A stretch of 64,000 nucleotides of DNA from Apus apus (lineage: Eukaryota; Chordata; Aves; Apodiformes; Apodidae): the NCBI RefSeq assembly GCF_020740795.1, contig NC_067296.1:5433001-5497000 (forward strand), read 5' to 3'. A model generated the notes under the pieces. That model was not told where the DNA came from, did not search any database, and was given only the letters and a program-made list of their open reading frames with translations. The position numbers were made by a program, and so were the translations under genes. Within the stretch, counting starts at the first letter, position 1, and every line of letters begins with the position of its first letter. Positions 9,573 through 19,707 of this stretch are shown piece after piece.

Positions 9573-11047
9573 TAGGAACAACCAAAAATGTCTGGTTTCA
9601 TTTCAACAAACTGTACAAGCAAGCTCTTCCCCTCGCCCGCCCTCACATCCACATATACAAAAGGAAGGGAAACTTGCCATTCACTTCTCAGAAGTGGCAT
9701 TGTTGCTACAGGGAGTTCTTGCCCTCAGAATAAGAGCAGGTAAAGTCCATAGCAGGTACAAGCTACCCTAGCCTAATAGCCACAGCCCACAATCACAGGC
9801 AGCTTCACTTGTGGTTTTTTTTTCTCTTTAAAACCCTTTACCAAAAGTAAAAACTATTTCCTGTCTCACACGATTGCCAGGGTGACCATCTAAAATTGTG
9901 GTCTTAAAAAAAACAACAACAACACAGTAATAACCCCCATGGGCACCCCACACACCTCCCCAGTACAAAGACTGTTTACACAGCAGAGCCCTTGCCCTGC
10001 TCCCTAGCTGCATGGCCACCCTTATGAAAGGTCCCATTGCAGCTACAATTACATTTTCCTTTGGATAAATCCAAGCAAAAAAAAAATTCCAGGTCATTCA
10101 GCACCAGCATGATTTCTAAATAATAATAATTAAAAAAAAAAGAGACCCCCATTAGGCTGACTTTGTGGTCTGCTGAGAAACAAAGTGATCAACACGCTGC
10201 TCCCAAAGTCTCTCCTTTAGTGCAATGTTAGTATGTGCAAGGGGAATCACAGCCACGTACCCATAACACCACCATGAGCCAGATGGGGCAGAGAGAAAGT
10301 GCAATTTTAGCAAGAAGTTTTCTATGCCATGGATTCCTAGCCCAACCTTCACTAGCACCAGTAAGCAAGAGTCTGCCTAATACTACCCTCCATCAGTACA
10401 GGGAAAAAAGAGGCTTTAATTGTGCCATCAAAGTATGGCCAGTGACAGCCAACAGAGCATTCTTTACTGGAAAAAGCAATAACAAGAAAGTAAAATTAAA
10501 AAAAAAAAAGTCACTGCTCAGGTAACAGAGGTCCCTTGCTCTGCTTTAAAGTTTTTTGATGCCAATCTGGCATTCCTGGCAGGGAAACAGCCAGTAAAAG
10601 AGCAGAAACTAAACTTGCAAAAAAGAGGTACAGTTTGCAAGTGTCTCATCCCACCCTCCCCCCCAGTTTGTAGTGCTGTCTTATCTTACCCTGCTGGTTT
10701 TGTGATCAACTGAGATATTACAAGAGGGTACTGCAGTGAGCTGAACCACATCAAGCCACCGATGGATTTGGAAAAAGTGAAGCCAAAATTATCTGGACAA
10801 CAGGAGAGAGAAGTTTACAAGCATTTCAAATATTACTAACTTGACAAGAAGGTGCAGCATCATGTTTACTTTCTAATTTGTGCCTAAGTGCTCAAAATCA
10901 TCTTTCTCTTCTGATTCCCAGTGGCCCAGAACCCAAACATCATCTTCCCATCAGGTTGCCTCTGTAATGTCTTTAAGAGAGGGGCTTGCAGGGAAGACAG
11001 ATCACAACACTTCTATCCGTGACCAAAACCAGTTGCTTTTCATTTAA

Positions 11048-11085
<38 letters not shown>
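11048..11085 (-). repeat. (TA)n(CA)n microsatellite in ZHX3 3'UTR
   Basis: About twelve TA repeats run directly into about six CA repeats, followed by a C run. On the minus (mRNA) strand this is (TG)n(TA)n, and the junction gives TGTATATA, which matches the Pumilio consensus TGTANATA. Confidence 0.95.
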
Positions 11086-12749
11086 CCCCAACTAAACGGA
11101 AACCCAGCCTTCTACATTTTCCTTTTCCTCCTGAACAGAAAGGGGACACTTAGCAAAAACCAACCAAGCAGGTATCTTGCAGCTCCAGCTTCTGTGTGAG
11201 TTTAAGGTTCTGCGTTCAGCTGTGGGCTGACTACGGGGTTTCTCATCCCAGCAGCTACTGCTTTTGCTGGTGGCTTTACACAGTGACCAACACGAGCCCC
11301 TGCCAGGGAGGGGACATGCAGCCACGGGGACATACAGGGACACTAAATACCTGGGGCTGGAGCTCTGCAGGTGTACCCTGACTGCTGCAAACCCTCTCTT
11401 GAAGCAAGCACCTCTGCCCGCTCCTCTCGCCGTGGCTGCGGCCCTGACGTGCGGCAGCGCTCGGTTCTCGGGCAACTGGAAGTAAGAGCCTGTAAATCAT
11501 GGTTTGTTTAGTGTTCTGCTAAAAATAAAATAAGAAAAAAAAATATTATGCTAATGAAGGAGCTGAAAAATAAGGTACCCAAATGAAACAGTCTAAAAAA
11601 CTCATGGCAGGGCCTGCTGATGATGAATACAGCAACTCTGTTCCTTGCATCAGGAGAACCAGCAGCCCTGTACACGAGCAAGCCAGGTACAGCACAGATC
11701 AGGGTTTCAGCTTATTAAGCAATTGGATTGTGCCTTTAATCTAAGCAGCCTCAGACACATAAGTAACAAGATTCACATGGATTAAAAACAATGGCTACTA
11801 CTTAATGCCTGTCACACCCAAGCTCACACAGAGCAGATGGAGGTGAAGAATTTCATTTCCCTTCCTTACTGATGCTGGCTACACAACCTTTATCTTACAC
11901 CTCTGCTTTCAAGTCAAGATAGTCATCTTTGATTAGATGATGATAAATATTCACACACTGTGTAGAATTCTGGTGACACTCTTCTCTCATCACCAGAAGA
12001 GCTGCTCTGCTGGGACTGTCGAGCCACCTCTCAATTTTTCCTTTCAGTTTCAGATGCAAACACATTTCTAATGTCCTGCACCAAAACCTGAGTCTGTTTG
12101 GAGATGACACCTGCTTCAGAAACGATGCAATAGGGAAACAGAGGACAACAGAGCTAAGCCCTCAAAATTATTCAGCTTATACTTTCATGGAGATTTCAAG
12201 TCAATTAAACAAAAGCAGATAACAAGGAATGTTAGAAAGGGAACTCGAATACGTGATTATTTTTTTTGCCTCTAAATCTTACCCTCCCCATGCAGTGGGG
12301 CTTGCCAGCCCTGTCACCAGATCCGAGGGGAGTCTGCATGGAACCACTTTTTAAAATTCCTCCGACCCAAAAGAAAGAAAACTCCTGCTGTGCTTGTATG
12401 AATGCATGGAGACAAAGCTCAAAAACTTCAGCAGCTTCCAACCCTCAAGGCTGTTTTTTCTGTGTACACCGGGAAATTCTCCCTCTAGCTCACAAGACCT
12501 CTTTTCAATTTTTCTGGAAAACTGGTCAAGTACAATCCAAGTGCAAAATATTTCAGCTAGTGCACGAAAAAATGGTTTGAAGGGACCAGCTCATACCACA
12601 GTCCTTAAGCATTTCTGTAGATGGAGTGGGGATCACCCTTCCAGTTAGCCATAGGCCTTTTAAGTGTACACCAAAAACCCCACAGAAAATCACCTTGAAT
12701 GGGCAAACTACACTTCCAACATGTTTATATAGCAAGTAGTTAGTAAAAG

Positions 12750-12768
12750 TGTACATTTTTTATGTACA
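12750..12768. promoter_or_regulatory. Hairpin with Pumilio-like motif in ZHX3 3'UTR
   Basis: Perfect 7-base inverted repeat TGTACAT / ATGTACA around a 5-T loop. On the mRNA (minus) strand it includes TGTACATA (12768-12761), fitting the PUF-protein consensus TGTANATA. The function is inferred only. Confidence 0.4.
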
Positions 12769-15300
12769 TCTTAACGCAATAAAGAATCAATGGCATATCT
12801 GATCTGTATATATGTGTACTTAAATAAACCTGCAGGTACATAAACACTAGAGAGTAAATTGACCTACCTGTGTTTGTTCTCTGAAGGTAACACTGTACGT
12901 ACATGTACTCTCGGGCTGCACAACTCCCAGATCTGCTACCTCTGGCTCTGGGACCACCCAGATTCTCCCATCACCTGTGATATTTTGGGGTGTGCAGGAC
13001 TGCACCCCCAGGGCTCTGGCTGGCTTTGCTGTGCAGCCACCCCTGCTCTGCCCAGCTGAGGTGGGATGGCTGCTGCTTATGTCCCCAGCCACAGCACGAC
13101 CAGCACGAGTGCTTCGGAAGACACAAGGAATTCAGGGAGCCCGGTGTCACAGCAGGGTGCTCCAGGTCAGCACCACCCCTGCCCACAGCCTTCTGGGCAG
13201 ACTGCTAAGGGATGGTTGCAGTGCAGGTGCCTGCAGCTGCCCCAGCTCACTTCAGAGTGCAGGTCATCTCCTCCTGAAGCAGATGCTTGTCCTTGGCCAC
13301 AGGGGTTACACTGTGTGCCAGGGGAGCAATGTGACCTCAGGCACCTACCACGTTGGCACGTACCACCAGACATGAGGAAGCCTCCTCTCTCTTGCAAAGC
13401 ACAGAGCAGATAAAATCCTTCCTAGCAGTTGAGCAAGGCAGCCTCTTAAAGGGGGGGAACAAAGAAAGAAGTGGAAAAACAAGGACAATTAAAGGTAGAA
13501 ATCAGACACTTTGGAAGAGGTTCTGAAAGAGCTTTTTTGTTTTTAAACCAAATTTCTTTGTAAATCTCTGGATCTGATCCTTTGGGGCTTGCTACCCACC
13601 CTTCTAATAAATATCATTTACCACCAACAATAAAGTCTCCCACATTAAAAAGCTCTCACTAAATAAAAATCTTCTACTGAAAAAAGCTTGGCTGAGTTAG
13701 CTTGGCAAAAATGAGGAGCTATGACTACTCTCCATAAATACATCAGTGGATAAACACCAAAAACTATTTAAGTTAAAGGACAATGTTGGCTCCAAAACAA
13801 ACCAGGAATGAACCGGCCATGAATTAATTAAAACTAGAAATTTAAATAAAGTTTCTAACCTTTCAAAGGCAGTGAAGTTCTGGAATATCCTTCCAAGAGC
13901 AAAAGTGAAGGCAAGACATGGAACCAATTTTGAGCTGGGATTTGATTATTTTGTGACAGAATGGTCTGACACAGCATTTGGCTGGATATTCAGCTCAAGA
14001 GTTTCCCTTCTAGACCTTGTTTTCTATTAGAAAAGAATATTATAAAAGTCTTCAAGTAGTTGCATCACCCAGCAACCACACAAGACAATGTGGGCATGTT
14101 AAAGATGTACAGGTACTGGGAAGCAGGAAGGTTAACTGGGAAATTTATTTTGCTGTTTTTCCAGAACAGACAAACTGGGGGAAAAAAAAAAAAGAAAAAA
14201 AAAAAAAAAGGAAAAAAAAAAACAAACACAAAAATCCAAAAAGACTGGAGCAAACACTTGGAAGTTACCAGCACTGCTGCAGAAGCATCTGTCATGAAGG
14301 GCTGCAGGAGGGAAACTTCCTGATTGCAGAAGAGCTCCTGCCTCACTGATCCCTTGGAGACAACGACTTAAACCACTCACAGCAACGCTGAGTATTCTCT
14401 GAAGAACAGCTTGTTCTCTTTGAACAATGAAAAGGATTCCAGGTCAGGATGGAAAAATTATTATGTGCTAGTTCTCAGTGATTAAAAGGAGACTTGAAGG
14501 TTTTAACAGCCTGCTACAGTCAAGTCTCCAGGAGGGCAGGGGAAAATATCCTAGCCAGTAAGTGACAAATGACACCAAACTTCATCTCCTGGGTTGTCTA
14601 GGTCTGGGAACCTGCTACTTAATGGAGAGTCTGCAGTGCTCAATCTAACTTCATCTGTAGGGATGAAAATGTCACTTAACTCCCCCTGGACTTCAACAAA
14701 AGACTGGCAGTTTTCTTCTCAGATACTTTTCCTTTCCTAACACACACATACACACTTGTGTGCCTGCAAAGCCCTTCCTTGCCAGGGCTTAAGGACCAGA
14801 AAGGGTGGAGAGGACATATGCAGCCATGCCAACCTTTAGAGAACAAACACCTTAACAGACAGAAGGAGAGGAAAAAAAAAACCAAACAGAAACAGAAAAA
14901 AAGTACTGTGCCATGATAGTCCATATTGAAGCAATGACCTTGTTTACACAATGTCTGAGATTTGTTATGCTTGTATAGGCAGCTGTAGGCATCGGTATAT
15001 GAATATGAAATCTGAAAGTCTGTCCACTGGAAAGCAAACAAGAGCATCCTATTTCCTGGGTGTGAGCTGAGCCCCCGCCAGCTCTCAGCCACCTCCTCAG
15101 CTGGGCCACCCAGAGCTCTGCACCAAGTGCCCAGTTTTGGCATGTACACTTGTGCTGTGCTCAAAGGTCTCATTTATGGCAGTGCTTTATCACCACGTCC
15201 TGCTCCTGAGGTTTGGATCAGGCCGGCCCATGGATTTCTTGAAGACCAAAAATTTCTTCTCAAGGGTAAGTGCGGATCCTCCAGGGCTGGTGGTTTGAGT

Positions 15301-15311
15301 TCAGTCTGTTT
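15301..15311 (-). CDS. ZHX3: ZHX3 last coding piece (codons 924-926 and stop)
   Basis: The acceptor on the minus strand is ctgttctttttcag ending at 15312. The exon opens AA ACA GAC TGA, which with the G left from the previous exon gives Glu-Thr-Asp-stop. Human ZHX3 ends RQLETD (from memory), so the bird protein ending PRLETD is a strong match. Only 11 coding bases lie in this exon; automatic gene calls will often miss it. Confidence 0.88.
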
Positions 15312-18300
15312 CTGAAAAAGAACAGAGGTGTCAGAGATGCTCTGGCTTGCTACAGGGGTGTGCAACCAAGGTGAGGTGCTGGATGGGGAGGAGAGGGTGC
15401 AGGAGTGCCTTTGTATGGGCAAAACTGGGATCCTTGATGGAGCCAGCTGCAGAGAAAAGCCAGTCCCATTCAGAGGGGCCAGGAAACCCAAAATCCTCAT
15501 GGGAGCAGAGGTGGGCTTTGGCCAGTGGCAGGGCTAAGGCAGGACACAGCCTGTGATGGTCTGAAGTTGTGCACCCTCACTGAGCACCTCCTGCCTCTGT
15601 GCCACAAGGGGTGACAGAACCACTTGTCTCTGGGGGCTTGAAGTCATGCTCAGAGGGTACTACCAGGGACACGGCGATCACCTTGGCGTGGCACAGAAGC
15701 TGCCCCACCACCCTTCCCCAAACTATTCCCACTGCAACTCCTCCCAGCCCACTCCTGCTACCCAGCCAAGTGCATGGGGGGACACAACTCCAGATCTCAG
15801 CAGCAAGGGCAGGGCCTGGTCCAGCTCACGCTGCCTCCTCACTCTATTAGGCAGGAGAGGGAAGCAATAAAGTGGATTTTTTTATTTTTATTTTTTTTTT
15901 AAGGCCTGCAGCCACGGCATAAGTGTGTGGGAGGCTCCAAAGCAAGGCAGCAGGGCTGGAGAAGATCCCAGCTGCCCAGCACGCCAGCAAAGGGCTGTGT
16001 GTGAGGAGCAGGCGAGGGGCCGCGCAGCCCGCAGCAGGACAGGGCGAGTGCTCGGCCATCCCCATCTGGTGGGAGCCCTGCCAGGGAGGAAGCGGCCCCC
16101 AGCTGCACTTCTGAAGAGCCCACAGAGGGCTTGGAAACCACCTCTCCTCTCCTCCACACATGCGTGCACACACGCGCTTCTAAAGGGAGTCCTGAAAGAG
16201 GGATAGGGCCAGCAGCTGTAAACACCAACCCTCCATGTCCTCTCCGTCTTTGCAGCCTCCATCTTCAATATTCAAGCCTTGCTCTGTGCCACTGAAGGAT
16301 GGTCACATCTGGAGAGCTGGTGGCAGGAGAGGGAAGGGAGGAGGCTCTTGCCTGAGCAGGCAGGCACTGGTTTTATCTGCTGCCTGAGGCCAGGGGAAGG
16401 CACGGAAGAAGTTGGTGACATGTGGGACAGCAGCCAGGCCCCTTCCTTCCCAAATACCCAGCCCTTCATAAATAAACCTAAGGGACAGTTTGATCCAGGA
16501 GAAGTAAAGGACCAGACACTCCTGCTGGTTTTGCTTAGGCTTAAAATAAAGGCAGGGTTTGGGCAGGCAGGGGCGGGCAGGCAGCAACACTCACCGCATC
16601 TTGCCGGACCCTCCTCATCCTCCTTCCCTGCTCCCTTTCCCTCCCAGGGGTTTCCTCACTGTTTCATCAGCGAAATCCCAAACAGCAGGACCAGACACTC
16701 AACCCTTCCCTGCTCAGTGCCCAGTGCTCACCCCAACCCTCCCGCTCAGCCAGCCCTGCCTCAGACGGGGATCTTACCCAGCCGGGGAGCGGGCGGTGGG
16801 CCGGGGGCATCGGGGGTCCCGGCGCTGCCTTCCTGGCCGCCCAGCTCCCACGACTCGCTGCTCTCAGACAGCTCCGAGCCAGCCTCACACGGCCCTTTCC
16901 GGCTGCCCTCGCCAGCGCAGGCCTCCTCGGGGACAGGGCCCTTGCCCTCCTCCTCCGCCTTCACCGAGAACCAGGCCTTGAGCTGCTGGGCGCTGAGGTG
17001 GGCGCGCTCGCAGAGGCCGGGCAGGTCCTCCTCCCGCAGCCCCTTGTGCTTCTCGTAGTAGTCCTCCAGCACCTCCCGGCTGGCCGGGCTGACCTCCACC
17101 AGCCCCGGGGGGAAAACCCCCCGCCTGTAGTTCTCATACCACTTCAGCTGCCCGTTCTTGTAGCCGTACCGACTGTCCCCAAACCAGCGAATGACCTCGG
17201 CCCGCGGCAGGCCCGTCTGGGAAACAATGGCGTCGTACTCCTGGTTCGTGGGTCTCTGGGTCTGCACGAACATCTGCTTCAGGAGATGCCGCTGCTGGGC
17301 TGTTTTTTTAAAGTTCAGTTTGGTTTTCGGAGGGGTGGGTGGCCGGCTGGAGCTGCCGTCCCCTTTCTCATTGGCACCAGCCCCTGGTAACTCATTTTTG
17401 CCATTGGACTCAGTCACTCGGAGGTTCTTCAGGTTGATTTTGATGGGACTCACCTTCCGCTCCACCGAGTTTGGGTTGTTGCCAGAGGCGTCGACTGAAC
17501 CGTTTTCACTTGCAGCCCTCAGCTCATCCGAGGAGTCTTCCCCTTCCCCCCCACCACTTTCCACCTCTTCCTCCTCCGGCCGAGCCACCTCTTCCACCTT
17601 CTGGTTTTCTTCTGCCACCTTCTTCTTCCTCCTCTCCGAGAACCAGCTATCGATCTCCCTCCGTGTCATCTTCGTCTCCGCCCTCAAGCGGTTCACCTCT
17701 TCCTCCGCAGGAAGGGGATTTTGGGCAAAACTGCTCTCCAGGGCCTTCAGCTGCTCCGGTGCCCGCTCTTTGTACTTGGTCGGCGTGAAGTCGGGTGCCT
17801 GGTGCCATGACTGCCGCCGTGGCGGGTGGTGAGGGGCCGGCGCAGCCGCTGCTGCTGCAGGGCTCAGCTCAACCCCTCTGGGAGAGACATCGAAGGGTAT
17901 TTCAGGCAGGGAATCAAGAGTGTTGTCTCCAGGGAAGACCGCCCGGTTGCCTCTCACGTTCCTGTAGTGGTACCTCCTATCGCTGAACCATTTCCGAATC
18001 TCCTTGGTGGAAAGGCCCGTGATTTTTGTCAACCGCTCGACTTCAGCCTGGCCAGGGAACTGGTTTCTGCAGAAGCTGCCTTTCAAGGCTGAGAGCTGCT
18101 CGTGGGACTTCTTGTTTTTGTACACGTTGGGATCCAGGAAGGTCTGCGAGGAGATGGCTGGGCAGGCGGTGAGTAGCGACTGGCCGCTGCTGACCACCTT
18201 CACCCCTGACGTGTTGCTGGAGCTCACGGTGCTGTGCTGCGCCGTCGGCTGCGTCCTGGGGACAGAGGTCACCGCCAAGGTGAAGGAGGAGCTGGTGCCC

Positions 18301-19547
18301 TTCAACCCGTTTGCCATAATGGGCTGCGTGACCAGCAGCCCCCCCGTCCCCTCCGGCTGCCCCACCACGTGGCCTGGTAAAGTTGCCTGGATAAGATGGG
18401 GGACACTCCCGGGGTTTGCAACTAGCGGCGTGTTCAAAACTGTAATGGTGGGTTGGGGCACAGACTGAATAACCGTGTTGAACATCTTCTTCCTGGCATC
18501 TTCGATCTCCTCCGGTGACCAGCTGATGCCCTGCTTCAGCCTCTGGGCAGTGAACCAGATCTTCAGCTGCTCTTCTGGGTACTTCGTCACCACAGTCAAG
18601 TAGCACAGCTCAGCTTTTGTGGGGTAGGGAAACTTGTGGAAAGAGTTTTTGAGGAAGCTGTTGGAGTCCATGGCGGCGTTGTATGTTGGAATGCTGCTCA
18701 GGGGGATCATCACCTTGGGAAGGGATTTGGACGTAGGTAGCTGCTGATGCAATGGGGGTTGCTGCTGTAGTGACACAAGTTGTGCAACACCTGCCTGCAG
18801 AACAGGGACATTTCCTATGATAGAACCATTCACTATATGAGATGATTTTGTTGAACTTGCAGTGGGCTGGCTGACTGGCACAGCCCCATTTGGGAATGAA
18901 TGGTCTCCATCTTTCACCTCTGACTCGCTGCCCAGCTGACTTGACAGATTCTCCTTCAGCGTGTGGATTTTTTTGGCCTCTGGTTTACCTTTCATTATCT
19001 TCATGATGGGGGTTTTGGTAATGATAATTTCAGACTGGCCATCCGCTCCTTCTTCAGCGACCTCTCCCGGAGGGTCATGGCTGCTGGTGGCCTCACAGAG
19101 ACTTTGCTCCACAGTTGTACGATTGTCCTGCTTAGCCACCTTCCAGATGAAGCTCGTTTCACCAGCGTGTGACTCTGCATTGTGGTGCGAGAGCCCTTCG
19201 TGGCTGTTTGCCAGGAAGTTGCACGCAACGCACGCAAACGCAGGGTCTTTGCTGAAGTCTGAGTGCTCAGAGTCCAAGTGCCTGAAGAAGTGATGAACGT
19301 CTTGAGATCCAAAGTCACAAGACTTGCAGATAAAAGTGTCACCATCAGCAATACCGCGGTGCCCGTTAGATAGAGCTCCATTATTACTGCTACTGGCACC
19401 AGCATCACTTGCTGCTGGCCCTTCCGCAGGGACATCTTGCTTCGTTCCCTCATGATCATCTTCCACATGGTCCAGTTCAGTCTCCTGAAGCACCAGTGTT
19501 TTTACTGGTATCATGCAGGGAGTGGTGGATTTTCTTTTGCTAGCCAT
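15301..19547 (-). CDS. ZHX3: Zinc fingers and homeoboxes protein 3 (926 aa, two coding exons)
   Basis: ZHX3 is a nuclear repressor that dimerises with ZHX1 and ZHX2 and binds NF-YA (family knowledge). Coding segments: 19547-16778 and 15311-15301. The ATG at 19547 has G at -3 and +4 and begins MASKRKSTTPCMIPVK, as in other ZHX3 proteins. C2H2 fingers: C74, C77, H90, H95 and C106, C109, H122, H127. Homeodomains lie at about 294-350, 477-533, 590-645, 742-798 and 817-868, with WF in helix 3 of each (for example KIWFTAQR, RKWFSDRR, DSWFSERR, IRWFGDSR, KAWFSVK). An Ala run (564-569) and an acidic stretch (652-676) fill linkers. The unspliced frame runs on to TGA at 16761 and ends GKIPV, but a GTAAGA donor and a downstream exon give LETD, as in human ZHX3. 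Confidence 0.95.
15312..16777 (-). other. ZHX3: ZHX3 last intron
   Basis: A 1466-base intron from donor GTAAGA (16777) to acceptor tttcag (15312), phase 1. It holds a T-rich run at 15877-15900 and no recognisable repeat or ORF. If retained, translation ends six codons into the intron with GKIPV. Confidence 0.82.
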
Positions 19548-19707
19548 CACTACAGTTGATCCAGGTGATTATTTTTCTTTCACGTAAGTGAAATTTAAAT
19601 TCAAACAGCACTATGGCAAGTGCTCTGTGGTCCAGATTCCAGCAAATTCATGATGTCCCATGGAGTTGTTGTCAAATGTTGACAAATGTTCATATTTGCC
19701 ACTGAAC
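16778..19707 (-). CDS. ZHX3: ZHX3 main exon: 5' leader end plus codons 1-923
   Basis: The acceptor on the minus strand is tccttatcctcag ending at 19708, so the exon starts at 19707. A 160-base leader precedes the ATG at 19547. The exon ends CGG CTG G at 16778, followed by donor GTAAGATC. A single exon carrying nearly the whole protein is the typical ZHX-family structure. The 5' boundary is inferred from the acceptor; transcripts were not available. Confidence 0.88.
19601..19693 (-). CDS. Upstream ORF 1 in ZHX3 leader (30 codons)
   Basis: ATG at 19693, 15 bases into the exon; TGA at 19603-19601, 53 bases before the main ATG. The context is weak-to-moderate (aaatATGA). The peptide resembles no known family. 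It may reduce main-ORF initiation or allow reinitiation; that is inference. Confidence 0.5.
   Translation of the reverse strand: MNICQHLTTTPWDIMNLLESGPQSTCHSAV
19611..19661 (-). CDS. Upstream ORF 2 in ZHX3 leader (16 codons)
   Basis: ATG at 19661 in context tccATGGG (G at +4), TAG at 19613-19611. It overlaps uORF 1 in another frame and also ends before the main ATG. No family resemblance. Confidence 0.45.
   Translation of the reverse strand: MGHHEFAGIWTTEHLP

Larger units (their letters stand above)
9547..15300 (-). other. ZHX3: ZHX3 3'UTR (terminal exon)
   Basis: Non-coding, AT-rich sequence between the spliced stop codon and the minus-strand AATAAA, about 5.75 kb. No ORF here resembles a protein. 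It holds a TA/CA microsatellite (11048-11085), a hairpin with a Pumilio-type motif (12750-12768), and A/T-rich runs (for example 14180-14222). Its extent depends on the assigned poly(A) site and could be subdivided by alternative sites. Confidence 0.65.

Noticed and set aside
17191-17832. 213-codon plus-strand frame opposite ZHX3
   Set aside because: It is a GC-rich antisense shadow of the ZHX3 coding exon, with low-complexity Ser/Pro content and no family resemblance.
16761-19550. A 929-residue ZHX3 reading starting two Met residues in a row and ending GKIPV
   Set aside because: The first codon is GTG; the real ATG is at 19547. The last codons read through a splice donor, and the spliced form ends LETD as in known ZHX3.
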